Notes: a model not told the origin generated them from the sequence alone. Counted from the stretch's first letter, positions 27,396 through 36,099 are shown. The stretch: DNA of 64,000 nucleotides from Micromonospora chalcea (GCF_002926165.1 NZ_MAGP01000121.1:104544-168543), one strand, 5' to 3'. Numbers and translations are program-made.

Positions 27396-27799
27396 ACTGG
27401 ACGCTGGAAGTGGTGGTCGTACCGGTCTCCGACCTGGACCGGGCCAAGGAGTTCTACGCGCAACGGCTCGGCTTCGCCGTCGACCACGACACCGATCTCG
27501 GCGGGATGGGGCGGATCGTGCAACTCACTCCCCCGGGCTCCGGCTGCTCGATCGTCCTCGGCCGGGGCGTCGTACCGGAGATGCCGCCGGGCTCACTCAA
27601 GGGCCTGCAACTCGTCGTGGCCGACCTGGAACGGGCGCGCGCCGAACTGGTCGAGCGGGGCGTCGAGGTGAGCGAGATCCAGGTGATGGGCCAGAACCCG
27701 CACCCGGTGCCGCACCCGCTGGACAACGTCGGCTTCGTCTTCTTCCGCGACCCCGACGGCAACGGGTGGTCGGTGCAGCAGATCTCCGCCCGCGGCTGA
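27392..27799 (+). CDS. VOC (glyoxalase-like) superfamily protein
   Basis: A 135-residue single-domain glyoxalase/dioxygenase fold protein. Signatures: VVVPVSDLDRAKEFYAQRLGFAVDHD at the start and DNVGFVFFRDPDGNGWSVQQI at the end. Possible metal ligands are a Glu in the C-terminal strand and residues in the first beta-alpha-beta unit, but they are not clearly arranged, so enzyme activity is uncertain. Last gene of the ArsR operon; ATG follows CAGGAGCGACAAC. Confidence 0.85.
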   Translation: MNWTLEVVVVPVSDLDRAKEFYAQRLGFAVDHDTDLGGMGRIVQLTPPGSGCSIVLGRGVVPEMPPGSLKGLQLVVADLERARAELVERGVEVSEIQVMGQNPHPVPHPLDNVGFVFFRDPDGNGWSVQQISARG

Positions 27800-27802
27800 G
27801 GT

Positions 27803-30358
27803 CTACAAGCGGCGGGGGCCGGTGTCGGGGCGCGCGACCTCCGCGCCGGTGCGCACGGTGGCGTGCAGCACCGAGATGCCGTCCGGCCGGGCCAGCACCG
27901 GATTCAGCGTGAGCGACCGCACCCGGGGCTGCTCGTCGGCGAGCCGCCCGACCCGCACCAGCAGGTCGACCAGCGCCGCCCGGTCCACCGGCGCGGCGCC
28001 CCGGTGCCCGCGCAGCAGCGGCGCGGCCCGGGGCTCGTCGACCAGTTCGGCGGCGTCCCGGTCGGTCAGCGGCACCGCGCGCCAGGCCCGGTCGCCGAGC
28101 AGCTCGGTCGCCACGCCGCCGAGCCCGAACCCGACCACCGGCCCGAACGCCGGATCCTCCACCAGCTCCACCACGCACGCCACGCCGGGCGCGACCATCG
28201 GCTGGACCAGGACCTCCGCGCCGAACATCGGGGCCATCTCGGCGTACGCGCGGCGCAGCGCGGCGGCGTCGGCCAGGTCGAGGCGTACCGCGCCGAGGTC
28301 GAGGCGGTGCCGCAGCCCGGGGGCGGCGGCCTTGAGCGCCACCGGCCAGCCGAGCCGCTCGGCGGCGGCCAGCGCCTCCTCCGTCGTGGTCGCCGGGACC
28401 GACTCCACCACGTCGATGCCGTACGCGCGCAGCAACGCCGCCGCGTCGGCTCCGTCGGGCCGCAGCGCGGCGTGCCCCGCCGTGCGGTCCACGTCGGCCA
28501 GTTCCGGCAGCACCCCGGCGGGCCGGCGCAGCCAGTCCGCGTACGCGGTCACCCGGCCCAGCGCGCGTACCGCCTCCTCCACGCTCGGGTACGCCGGCAC
28601 CCCGGCCGGCACCAGCCCGGCGAGGAACGTCGCCACCACCGGCTTGCCGGTGACCCGCGCGTCGGGCAGCGCCGAGGCGAAGTCGGCCACCGGGTCGGCG
28701 AGCTGGCCCGGCAGCGGCGGCGCGAACACCGCCACCACGGCGTCGACCCGCTCGTCGGCGACCGTGTCACCGAGCGCGGCGGCGTACGCGGCGGCCCCGG
28801 CGCTCGGCCCGACGTCCCGCGGGTACCCGTCGGCGACCGTCAGTCCCTGAGCGGCGCAGGCGGTGGCGGCCAGCCCGGTCAGCGCCGAGGAGTTGCCCAC
28901 GACCGCGACCCGCCGCCCGGCGGGCAGCGGCTGGTGGGCCAGCAGCACACCCACGTCGAGCAGTTCGGACACGGTGTCCACCCGGATCACCCCGGACTGG
29001 GCGAACAGCGCGCTCACCGCCGCCGCGTCCAGCGCGGGCGCCTCCCCCACGCCCGGCAGCCGGGCCAGCGAGGCGAGCGCCACCACCGGCTTGCTGCGGC
29101 CGATGCGCCGGGCCAGCCGGGCGAACTTGCGCGGGTTGCCGAACGTCTCCAGGTAGAGCGTGATGACGTCGGTGGCCGGGTCGTCCTGCCAGTACTGCAG
29201 CAGGTCGTTGCCGGACACGTCGGCCCGGTTACCGGCCGACACGAAGCTGGACAGGCCGAGCCCGCGCCGGGACGCCTCGGCCAGCAGCGCCACCCCGAAC
29301 GCGCCGGACTGGCTGAACACGCCGACCCGGCCCGCCGCGGGCAGCACCGGGGCGAGCGTGGCGTTGAGGCGTACCGCCGGGTCGGTGTTGGCGACGCCGA
29401 GGCAGTTCGGGCCGACCACCCGCATGCCGGCCAGGTGCGCGGCGCGGACCAGCGCGCGCTGCGCCGCCGCGCCGGCCGGGCCGGACTCGGCGAACCCGGC
29501 CGAGATCACCACCAGGCCGTGCGCGCCCGCCCGGGCCGCGTCGCGGACCACGTCGGTCACCGCGTCCGGCGGGACCGCCACCACGGCGAGGTCGACGTCC
29601 TGGCCGGCGTCGGCCGCCGACGGGTACGCGGGCAGCCCCGCCACCGTCGCCGCGCTCGGGTGCACCGGCACGATCGCGCCGGTGAACCCGCCGTCGCGCA
29701 GGTGCCCGAGCAGCGCCGCGCCGACGCCCTGGCCGGTGGTGCTGGCGCCGTAGACGGCGATGCCGCGTGGCGCGAGCAGCCGGGCGATCGAGCGGGCCTC
29801 GGTACGGTGCTCCCGGCCGCGCTGCACCTCGAGCGTCGCCTCGGTCGGCGCGATCGGGAAGGTCAGGTGCACCACGCCGTCGGCGTACTGGCGCTGGACC
29901 TGGTAGCCGAAGTCGGCGAAGACCCGCAGCATCGCCCCGTTGGCCGGGAGCACCTCGGCGACGAAGTGCACGATGCCGTTGCGTCCGGCCGCGTCGGCCA
30001 GGTGCTCCAGCAGCACCGAGCCGATGCCCCGGCCCTGGTAGGCGTCCTCGACCACGAACGCCACCTCGGCCTCCGGCGAGGCGGGGCCGAGGCGCTCGTA
30101 CCGGCCGACGGCGACGATCCGCTCGCCGGCCAGCACCACGAACGCCTCCCGGTCGCGGTGGTCGACGTTGACGAAGCGCTTCAGGTCGCGTTCCGGGATA
30201 CGCGGGTACGGCGAGAAGTAGCGCAGGTAGCGGGTGCGCTCGGAGAAGCGGCCGTGCATCGCCACGATCTCGGGCGCGTCCTCGGGACGGATCTGTCGCA
30301 GCTGGACGGTCGTACCGTCGCTGAGCAGCACGTCCACCGGTTGTTCGACGGTGGTCAC
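27803..30358 (-). CDS. GNAT acetyltransferase fused to NDP-forming acyl-CoA synthetase domains
   Basis: An 851-residue fusion. N-terminus: GNAT domain (about 13-165; VEDAYQGRGIGSVLLEHLADAA is the acetyl-CoA loop). Then a CoA-binding domain (about 195-330; IAVYGASTTGQGVGAALLGHLRD), a succinyl-CoA-ligase-like domain (to about 500) and an ATP-grasp-like C-terminus. Near residue 418-440, where ADP-forming synthetases have a phosphorylated His in an SHTG motif, the sequence reads LASLARLPGVG, so ligase activity is unlikely. The layout fits a Pat-type protein lysine acetyltransferase. Immediately upstream of it on the same strand is AcuC. Confidence 0.85.
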   Translation of the reverse strand: MTTVEQPVDVLLSDGTTVQLRQIRPEDAPEIVAMHGRFSERTRYLRYFSPYPRIPERDLKRFVNVDHRDREAFVVLAGERIVAVGRYERLGPASPEAEVAFVVEDAYQGRGIGSVLLEHLADAAGRNGIVHFVAEVLPANGAMLRVFADFGYQVQRQYADGVVHLTFPIAPTEATLEVQRGREHRTEARSIARLLAPRGIAVYGASTTGQGVGAALLGHLRDGGFTGAIVPVHPSAATVAGLPAYPSAADAGQDVDLAVVAVPPDAVTDVVRDAARAGAHGLVVISAGFAESGPAGAAAQRALVRAAHLAGMRVVGPNCLGVANTDPAVRLNATLAPVLPAAGRVGVFSQSGAFGVALLAEASRRGLGLSSFVSAGNRADVSGNDLLQYWQDDPATDVITLYLETFGNPRKFARLARRIGRSKPVVALASLARLPGVGEAPALDAAAVSALFAQSGVIRVDTVSELLDVGVLLAHQPLPAGRRVAVVGNSSALTGLAATACAAQGLTVADGYPRDVGPSAGAAAYAAALGDTVADERVDAVVAVFAPPLPGQLADPVADFASALPDARVTGKPVVATFLAGLVPAGVPAYPSVEEAVRALGRVTAYADWLRRPAGVLPELADVDRTAGHAALRPDGADAAALLRAYGIDVVESVPATTTEEALAAAERLGWPVALKAAAPGLRHRLDLGAVRLDLADAAALRRAYAEMAPMFGAEVLVQPMVAPGVACVVELVEDPAFGPVVGFGLGGVATELLGDRAWRAVPLTDRDAAELVDEPRAAPLLRGHRGAAPVDRAALVDLLVRVGRLADEQPRVRSLTLNPVLARPDGISVLHATVRTGAEVARPDTGPRRL

Positions 30359-30382
30359 CGGTCGGTCCTCCCTGCCGCCGGC

Positions 30383-31564
30383 TCAGTCGCGCGGGTCGTG
30401 CGGGTCGAGCCCGAGCAGCGGGAAGACGGCCTTGCGGGTGGCCGCGACGGCCCGGTCCACCGCGTTCGGCTCGCCGCTGGGCTGCCACGGCTGGTACGAC
30501 GGGTCGACGTCGTCGGTCATCCGCAGCGGCACCTCGTGCCCGGGTCGCCGCCGCGCGGCCAGGTCCCGCCAGCCCGGCGGGGTCAGCGTGGCCGGGTCGA
30601 CCGGCTCGCCGGTGGCGATCGCGAGCAGGTGCGTCCAGGCCCTCGGCACCACCTCGACCAGCGCGTACCCGCCGCCGCCGGTGGCGATCCAGCGGCCGTC
30701 GCACAGCTCGTCGGCGAGCGCGCGCAGCGAGCGGTAGGTGGCCCGCTGCCCGTCCACCGACAGGTGCAGGTCGGCCAGCGGATCCTTGCGGTGTCCGTCG
30801 GCGCCGCACTGGGTGACGAGCACCTGCGGCCGGTACGCGCGCAGCACCGACGGCACGACCGCGTGGAACGCGCGCTGCCAGCCGGCGTCGCCGACTCCGG
30901 GCGGCAGCGGCACGTTGACGGCGGTGCCCTCCGCGCCCGGCCCGCCGGTCTCGTCCGGGAACCCGGTGCCGGGGAACAGCGCGAGCGGCGTCTCGTGCAG
31001 GCTGATGGTGAGCACCCGCGGGTCGCGGTAGAAGATCTCCTGCACGCCGTCGCCGTGGTGCACGTCCACGTCCACGTACGCGATCCGCTGCGCGCCGAGG
31101 TCGAGCAGGCGGGCGATGGCCACGGCCGGGTCGTTGTAGACGCAGAAGCCGGCGGCGCGGGCGGGCATGGCGTGGTGCAGCCCGCCGGCCACGTTCACGG
31201 CGCGGCGGGCGTCGCCGCGCCAGACCGCCTCGGCGGCGGCCACTGTGGCGCCGGCGATCAGCGCGCTCGCCTCGTGCATGCCGTCGAAGACCGGATTGTC
31301 CGAGGTGCCCAGGCCGAACCCGGCGAACAGCGGGTCGCGCGGCGCGGCCCGGACCGCGTCCAGATAGGCCGGATCGTGGACGCGGGTGAGCAGCGCGTCG
31401 TCGGCCGGCTCGGGCTTGACCAGCCGCACGCCGGGCCGGTCCAGCACGCCCAGCTCGCGGGCGAGCGCCATGGTCAGCTCGACCCGGACCGGGTCCAGCG
31501 GATGGTCGCCCATGTCGTAGGTGAGGAGAGCCTCGTCCCACACCACCACCGTGTCGTCGGCCAT
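30383..31564 (-). CDS. acuC: AcuC-like class I histone deacetylase family protein
   Basis: A 393-residue zinc-dependent deacetylase. Zinc and catalytic residues are intact: GGLHHAMPARAAGFCVYND (His130-His131 and following), YVDVDVHHGDG (165-172) and QCGADGHRKDPLADL near 250. In other bacteria AcuC removes acetyl groups from lysines of acetyl-CoA synthetase, reversing AcuA/Pat. Start ATG at 31564. The acetyltransferase fusion gene follows 24 bp downstream on the same strand, so opposing activities are probably expressed together. Confidence 0.9.
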   Translation of the reverse strand: MADDTVVVWDEALLTYDMGDHPLDPVRVELTMALARELGVLDRPGVRLVKPEPADDALLTRVHDPAYLDAVRAAPRDPLFAGFGLGTSDNPVFDGMHEASALIAGATVAAAEAVWRGDARRAVNVAGGLHHAMPARAAGFCVYNDPAVAIARLLDLGAQRIAYVDVDVHHGDGVQEIFYRDPRVLTISLHETPLALFPGTGFPDETGGPGAEGTAVNVPLPPGVGDAGWQRAFHAVVPSVLRAYRPQVLVTQCGADGHRKDPLADLHLSVDGQRATYRSLRALADELCDGRWIATGGGGYALVEVVPRAWTHLLAIATGEPVDPATLTPPGWRDLAARRRPGHEVPLRMTDDVDPSYQPWQPSGEPNAVDRAVAATRKAVFPLLGLDPHDPRD

Positions 31565-31611
31565 GCGGCCATCGTCGCACGTGGGGCCGGGTGCGCCCAC
31601 CTGACGTACGC

Positions 31612-32469
31612 TCACCGGCCGGACGTGCCACCGGTGGCGACCGGACGGTCCAGGTCGGCCACCCACTCGCTCCACGAGCCGACGTACAGCGCGGCGTCCG
31701 GACGGCCGGCCAGGTGCAACGCGAGCACGGCCTGCGCGGCGGTCACCCCGGAGCCGCAGTACGCGCCGACCGGCGCGCCCGCGTCCACCCCGGCGGCGGC
31801 GAACCGCTCCCGCAGCGCGTCCGCGTCCGGGAACCGGCCCTGCGTGACGTACTCCGGGGCGGGCAGGTTGACCGCGCCCGGCACGTGCCCGGCGACCGGG
31901 TCGACCGGCTCGTGTTCGCCCCGGTAGCGCGGCGCGGCCCGTACGTCGAGCAGCACCCCGGGCTCGGCGGCGGCGAGCCGGGCGGCCCGCGCGGCGTCCA
32001 GCACCGGCAGCGCGCCCGGCGTCACCGTCACGTCGCCCGGCGCCGGGGCGGGTACGCCGGTGTCGACCGGCAGGCCGGCTGCCGTCCAGGCCGGGTAGCC
32101 GCCGTGCAGCACGCGCACCTGCCGGTGGCCCGCCCAGCGCAGCGTCCACCAGGCCCGGGCGGCGGACATCCCGTCGCCGCCGTCGTACACGACAACGGGG
32201 TGACCGGCGCGGACGCCCGCCGCCCGCAGCGCGGCCTGCAACGCCGCCGGGTCCGGCAGCGGGTGCCGGCCGGCGGCGCCGGGCCGCCCGCACAGCTCGG
32301 TGTCCAGGTCGACGAAGACCGCGCCGGGCAGGTGGCCGGCGGCGTAGTCCGCGCGGCCGGGCGGTCCGGTGAGCCGCCAGCGGACGTCGAGCAGGGTCGG
32401 CGGGGCGGCATGATCGAGTTCGGCGGCGAGCCGGTCGGGCTCGACCAGCAGGTCTGCGGTGGCGGACAT
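31612..32469 (-). CDS. Thiosulfate/3-mercaptopyruvate sulfurtransferase
   Basis: A 285-residue protein with two rhodanese domains. The N-terminal domain (about 10-130) is structural; the C-terminal domain carries the active-site cysteine in AYCGSGVTAAQ (about 235-245). CGSGVTA rather than CRVG/CRxxR(T) suggests 3-mercaptopyruvate sulfurtransferase, but thiosulfate use is not excluded. Transfers sulfane sulfur to cyanide, thiols or proteins. ATG at 32469. Leftward and 47 bp from acuC; divergent from the DtxR-type regulator with a 98-bp gap. Confidence 0.88.
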   Translation of the reverse strand: MSATADLLVEPDRLAAELDHAAPPTLLDVRWRLTGPPGRADYAAGHLPGAVFVDLDTELCGRPGAAGRHPLPDPAALQAALRAAGVRAGHPVVVYDGGDGMSAARAWWTLRWAGHRQVRVLHGGYPAWTAAGLPVDTGVPAPAPGDVTVTPGALPVLDAARAARLAAAEPGVLLDVRAAPRYRGEHEPVDPVAGHVPGAVNLPAPEYVTQGRFPDADALRERFAAAGVDAGAPVGAYCGSGVTAAQAVLALHLAGRPDAALYVGSWSEWVADLDRPVATGGTSGR

Positions 32470-32567
32470 GCGGTCCAGTCAACACCATCCGGGCCGCCAC
32501 CTCCGGCTTCGCCTGCCGTCGATGGTCGGTGGTAACGGGTACCATCGGAGCCCGGGAGGCCGCTGAC

Positions 32568-33254
32568 GTGAAGCACGACCTTGTTGACACCACCGAGATG
32601 TACCTGCGCACCATCCTCGAACTCGAGGAGGAGGGTGTGCCGCCGCTGCGTGCCCGCATCGCCGAGCGGCTCAAGCAGAGCGGCCCGACCGTCAGCCAGA
32701 CCGTCGCGCGGATGGAGCGGGACGGCCTGCTCACGGTCGAGGGCGACCGGCACCTGAGCCTCACCCCGGCGGGCCGCACCACCGCCGTGTCGGTGATGCG
32801 CAAGCACCGGCTGGCCGAGCTGCTGCTGGTGAACGTGATCGGGATGCCCTACGAGGAGGCCCACGAAGAGGCCTGCCGGTGGGAGCACGTGATGAGCGAC
32901 GCGGTGGAGAAGCGGGTCTTCGACCTGCTCAACCGCCCCACCCGCTCGCCGTACGGCAACCCGATCCCGGGCCTGGAGGAGCTGGGCGACCCGGGCCAGC
33001 CGCCGGTCGAGGCCGGCGAGAGCGAGCGCAACCTGGCCTTCCCGGGCCTGTCCGGCCAGGTCGTGGTGCGCCGCATCTGCGAGAGCGTGCAGACCGACTC
33101 GGACGTGCTCCGGCAGTTGCACGCAGCCGGTGTCGACCCGGGCGCGACGGTGACCGTGGCGCAGGAACGCGACGGCGTCTCCATCGACCGCTCCGGCGAC
33201 CGGGTCCGCCTGCCCCGCGAGGTGGCGTCCCGGGTGTTCGTCGCGGCCCGCTGA
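32568..33254 (+). CDS. DtxR/IdeR-family metal-dependent transcriptional regulator
   Basis: A 228-residue iron- or manganese-dependent repressor. The winged helix (about 5-65) is followed by the dimerisation and metal domain with the two metal sites intact: Met11, His80, Glu84 and His99, Cys103, Glu106, His107 (HEEACRWEHVMS). A C-terminal SH3-like FeoA-type domain (about 150-228) is present. It should bind Fe(II) and repress iron-uptake genes. GTG at 32568 follows GGGAGGCCGCTGAC. Confidence 0.92.
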   Translation: MKHDLVDTTEMYLRTILELEEEGVPPLRARIAERLKQSGPTVSQTVARMERDGLLTVEGDRHLSLTPAGRTTAVSVMRKHRLAELLLVNVIGMPYEEAHEEACRWEHVMSDAVEKRVFDLLNRPTRSPYGNPIPGLEELGDPGQPPVEAGESERNLAFPGLSGQVVVRRICESVQTDSDVLRQLHAAGVDPGATVTVAQERDGVSIDRSGDRVRLPREVASRVFVAAR

Positions 33255-33260
33255 CCCGGG

Positions 33261-33809
33261 TCAGAGCTGGCGGGTGTCGATCACCTTGGCCAGCGTGACC
33301 AGCTTGCCGGCCGTCTTGTCCGCCTCCGCCTTGGCGGTGCCGGTGGGAGCGGTCCAGCGCAGCGTGGCGAGCCGGCCCTCGGTGGCCAGCCAGCCGACCT
33401 CGGCGACCGGGCCCGCCTTCGCGGTCTTGGGCAGCGTGCGCCGGTAGCCGGCCTTCCCCAGCTTGGTGATCTTCGTGGCGCCGCTGGGCTGCACGTCGAG
33501 GGTGAACGTGGCCGCGTCGATCGACGTCTCGGTGACCGACAGCGTCAGCTCCGGCAGCACCGCCCCGGCCGCGCGCACCACGCACGTGTGCGTGTCGCCC
33601 CGCTCGGTGGCGGCGGCCACGTCGAACTCGCCGCCGGTGTGCTCGGCGATCACCGCGAAGTCGAGCAGCCGGCAGGCGCCGCCCGAGGAGGCGGCCGCGA
33701 CCGCGACCGGTGGGCGCGGCTCCGTCGGCACGTCGACCGTCGGGGCCTCCTCGGCGCAGCCGGCGGCGAGCAGGACGGCCGGCACGGCCAGCCAGATTCG
33801 GGCACGCAC
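33261..33809 (-). CDS. Putative lipoprotein
   Basis: A 182-residue secreted lipoprotein. The signal peptide ends with the lipobox LLAAGC (Cys at about 18) followed by acidic and Pro-rich residues. The mature part has a beta-rich body with RLLDFAVIAEHTGGEFDVAAATERGDTHTCVV and a Lys/Ala-rich end. It is not a family I recognise; the pattern suggests a small cell-envelope protein. GTG at 33809 has GGAGGTCTCCC upstream. It converges with the DtxR gene 7 bp away. Confidence 0.7.
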   Translation of the reverse strand: MRARIWLAVPAVLLAAGCAEEAPTVDVPTEPRPPVAVAAASSGGACRLLDFAVIAEHTGGEFDVAAATERGDTHTCVVRAAGAVLPELTLSVTETSIDAATFTLDVQPSGATKITKLGKAGYRRTLPKTAKAGPVAEVGWLATEGRLATLRWTAPTGTAKAEADKTAGKLVTLAKVIDTRQL

Positions 33810-33895
33810 GGGAGACCTCCGCGGTCGGCGGCGGGTCCGACCCGCCGGAGTTCCGTCGGACACCGTACGGCGTGCCCGCGCGGGGACGGAAGCCC

Positions 33896-34129
33896 CTAAT
33901 CGGTTACGTACGGACAGTGCCGACATCCTCGCCCGCAGCACGTACCACGCCGGGCCAGGAAGCCCGCACTGAGCACGAACAGTCCGGTCTCCGGGTCCAG
34001 GTAGCCGGCCTCCCCGGCGGCCAGGGCGGCGGCGTGCGCGGCCAGGATCCGATCCCGCCCCGGGTGATCCGGCGACAGCCGCGACGGGTGCGGTTCGGTA
34101 AGCGGCCGGTCCGCCAGCTCGTCACGCAC
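33896..34129 (-). CDS. DUF5522 family protein
   Basis: A 77-residue protein. The C-terminal LSAGFLARRGTCCGRGCRHCPYV matches the DUF5522 signature with the Cys-Cys and CxxxCRHCPY cluster, likely a metal site. The N-terminus is charged and unstructured. Function is unknown; members are scattered in bacteria. It is leftward, 27 bp downstream of the SAM methyltransferase gene, and may be cotranscribed with it. Confidence 0.75.
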   Translation of the reverse strand: MRDELADRPLTEPHPSRLSPDHPGRDRILAAHAAALAAGEAGYLDPETGLFVLSAGFLARRGTCCGRGCRHCPYVTD

Positions 34130-34155
34130 CGCCGAAGTCTACGGAGTGACCCCGA

Positions 34156-34794
34156 TCAGCCCGGACGCCGGGCGAGCAGGAACGCCTGGGGCTGCCGCTC
34201 GCCGTCGGCCGGCGCGCGGACCGTCGTCGCCGTCACCGCGAACCCGGCCGTAGCGAGTTGCCCGGCCAGCCGCTGCGGCGACAGCCAGTAGACGTCGTAC
34301 CCGACGGGCTGGCCGTATGCCTGCTCCCGGCGGTCGAGCCGGTCGCCGGCCTTCACCGCCAGCAGCAGGTGGCCACCCGGGACGAGCACCCGGTGGAAGC
34401 CGACGAACACCTCGGGCAGCAGTTCCGGCGGGAGGTGGATCAGCGAGTACCAGGAGACCAGCCCGGCCAGCGACCTGTCCGGCGCGCTCAGCTCGGTCAG
34501 CGAGCCGACCTCGAAGCGCAGATCCGGGTACGTCCGCCGGGCCACCGCCACCATGCCGGGCGAGAGGTCGACGCCGCCGATGTCGAGGGCGAGCCGGTGC
34601 AGGTGGGCGGTGACGCGACCGGTGCCGCAGCCCACCTCCAGCACCGCCCGTCCGGGCCTGACCATCTCGGCGTACGCGGCCAGCAGCGCCCGATCCAGCG
34701 GTGGCTCCACCACATCGGGCAGCAGCCGCGCGTAGTCCTCGGCGACGGCGTCGTAGGCGGCACGCGTCTCGACCAGCCAGGCAGGTTCGGTCAC
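34156..34794 (-). CDS. Class I SAM-dependent methyltransferase (small)
   Basis: A 212-residue methyltransferase. Motif I is VLEVGCGTGRVTAHL (about 54-68), then VDLSPGMVAVARRTYP and the GG loop in FVGFHRVLVPGGHLLLAVK. The N-terminal helix has ETRAAYDAVAEDYARLL, the typical start of ubiquinone/menaquinone-type or small-molecule methyltransferases. The substrate is unknown. GTG at 34794 is the start. Downstream of an intergenic hairpin element at 34841. Confidence 0.85.
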   Translation of the reverse strand: MTEPAWLVETRAAYDAVAEDYARLLPDVVEPPLDRALLAAYAEMVRPGRAVLEVGCGTGRVTAHLHRLALDIGGVDLSPGMVAVARRTYPDLRFEVGSLTELSAPDRSLAGLVSWYSLIHLPPELLPEVFVGFHRVLVPGGHLLLAVKAGDRLDRREQAYGQPVGYDVYWLSPQRLAGQLATAGFAVTATTVRAPADGERQPQAFLLARRPG

Positions 34795-34840
34795 GCCCGC
34801 CGACCCTAGTTCAACGCCCGCCCGCGCCCCGCCCGCCTTA

Positions 34841-34901
34841 GTTGACCATGAAGTTAGCGGCCACCGCATCGGCGTGTCGCGCCGTCAACTTCATGATCGA
34901 C
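34841..34901. repeat. 61-bp hairpin element, copy A (GTTGAcCATGAAGTT arms)
   Basis: Arms: GTTGACCATGAAGTT (34841-34855) and AACTTCATGATCGAC (34887-34901), with a 31-nt centre. Arms agree at 13 of 15 positions in inverted orientation. It lies between the SAM methyltransferase and DUF2332 genes. Same 15+31+15 layout as copies at 48278 and 63919. Confidence 0.75.
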
Positions 34902-34934
34902 GAGGACGGCGGGCCGGGCGGGGGGGGTGGGCGG

Positions 34935-35870
34935 TCAGCGGAACCAGGTGAGGGACTGGCCGTGGCCTGTCGTCCAGGCCACGGGACGGCCGTCGAGGGC
35001 CAGGACGTTGTGGAAGCCGTCGGTGGGCGGCTCCGGCAGGTCGGCGTGGGGCAGAACCGACGGGTCCTCGTTGGCTATCCAGTGGCCGGGCAGGGTCCGG
35101 ACCAGCGCGGTGAACGCGTCCCGCCGTGGCTGCGGCACCTGGTAGAGCACCGAACTGTGGAACACCACGAGCGTCGCCCCGGGCGGGGCCTGCGCCGCCA
35201 GCGCGGGCAGGTCGTCGACCAGGTCCCCGCGTACCAGCAGTGGCGGATCGGCCGCCGCGACAGCCGCCGCGGCGCGCAGCCGGTCCCGGCGGTGCCGGTG
35301 CTCCGGCCAGATCAGCGCCTCCAGCCAGGCCACGTCGGCCGGGTCGGTGACGTAGAGCGGGTTCAGGTCCAGCCCGGCCCGCCACACCACCTCCGGACGC
35401 CGCTCCGGCGGCTCGGCGCCGGTCAGGTCACAGTCGAGCAACGGCTCGCCGTCGCCGATCCGCCGATCGCCGTAGCGGTAGGCGTACCGGTCCGGGTAGA
35501 GGCACAGCCCGGCGGAGGCGCCGACCTCCAGCAACGCCAGCGGCTGCGGCAACGCGGCGAGCACCGGCAGCAGAGCCGCGCAGCGTCCCGCCTCGTTCGT
35601 CTGCGTCGCCCGCACCCGCATCTGCGCCGCCACGTCCGGCCAGTGCCCCATCACGTACGCGCGGAACGCCGCCGGGTCGTCCACCGGCCCGCCGCGCAGC
35701 CGCACCACCCCGAACAGCAGGTTCGGCTGACGCTTGGCCGGCGGCAGCGTGTCGAGCAGGGCGAGCAGCTCCGGGTCACCGGCGACCACCCGCGACAACC
35801 GCTCGTACGCCGGGGACACGCCGCGCGCCTCACGCTCGGCGAACGCCCGATAGATGTCGGTCGTGCTCAT
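34935..35870 (-). CDS. DUF2332 family protein
   Basis: A 311-residue protein of the DUF2332 family. It has YRAFAEREARGVSPAYERLSRVVAGDPELLALLDTLP near the N-terminus, then ALLEVGASAGLCLYPDRYAYRYGD (about 118-141), a methyltransferase-like glycine loop, and VFHSSVLYQVPQPRRDAF near 252-269. The fold may be a degenerate Rossmann methyltransferase; activity is not shown. ATG at 35870; the longer frame upstream is on the reverse of other coding and looks spurious. Confidence 0.75.
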   Translation of the reverse strand: MSTTDIYRAFAEREARGVSPAYERLSRVVAGDPELLALLDTLPPAKRQPNLLFGVVRLRGGPVDDPAAFRAYVMGHWPDVAAQMRVRATQTNEAGRCAALLPVLAALPQPLALLEVGASAGLCLYPDRYAYRYGDRRIGDGEPLLDCDLTGAEPPERRPEVVWRAGLDLNPLYVTDPADVAWLEALIWPEHRHRRDRLRAAAAVAAADPPLLVRGDLVDDLPALAAQAPPGATLVVFHSSVLYQVPQPRRDAFTALVRTLPGHWIANEDPSVLPHADLPEPPTDGFHNVLALDGRPVAWTTGHGQSLTWFR

Positions 35871-35919
35871 CCCCCGAGCATTCCAGCTCGCGTACGCGAT
35901 GGGCTGTGACAGTGGGCAC

Positions 35920-36099
35920 CTACGGAAGTTCGGGCCGACGGGGACGAAGCCCTCGGGAGATCTCCTCCAGGTGCCGCTGTTGGTGCTCGCGCACCATGGC
36001 CTCCCAGACCTCCTGGTCGAAGTCCGGATCGAGCGGCACCCACCGGTGCGAGCCGTCGCAGTAGTGGAACCGTTCGTCGCCCGGCCGAATGACACTCAT
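35920..36099 (-). CDS. Small conserved protein, fourth of a coupled set
   Basis: A 59-residue protein, MSVIRPGDERFHYCDGSHRWVPL ... DQEVWEAMVREHQQRHLEEI. It starts with an aspartate/His-rich segment and ends with an amphipathic helix. Similar small proteins occur beside WhiJ-like regulators in actinomycetes. No function is known. Its ATG at 36099 overlaps the stop of the gene before it by 4 nt. Confidence 0.65.
   Translation of the reverse strand: MSVIRPGDERFHYCDGSHRWVPLDPDFDQEVWEAMVREHQQRHLEEISRGLRPRRPELP

Noticed and set aside
27863..31927. Very long plus-strand frame (over 1,300 codons) antisense to the acetyltransferase and AcuC genes
   Set aside because: High GC suppresses stop codons on the opposite strand. 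The frame is Arg/His/Gly-rich with no family motif, while the minus strand has complete domain architectures.
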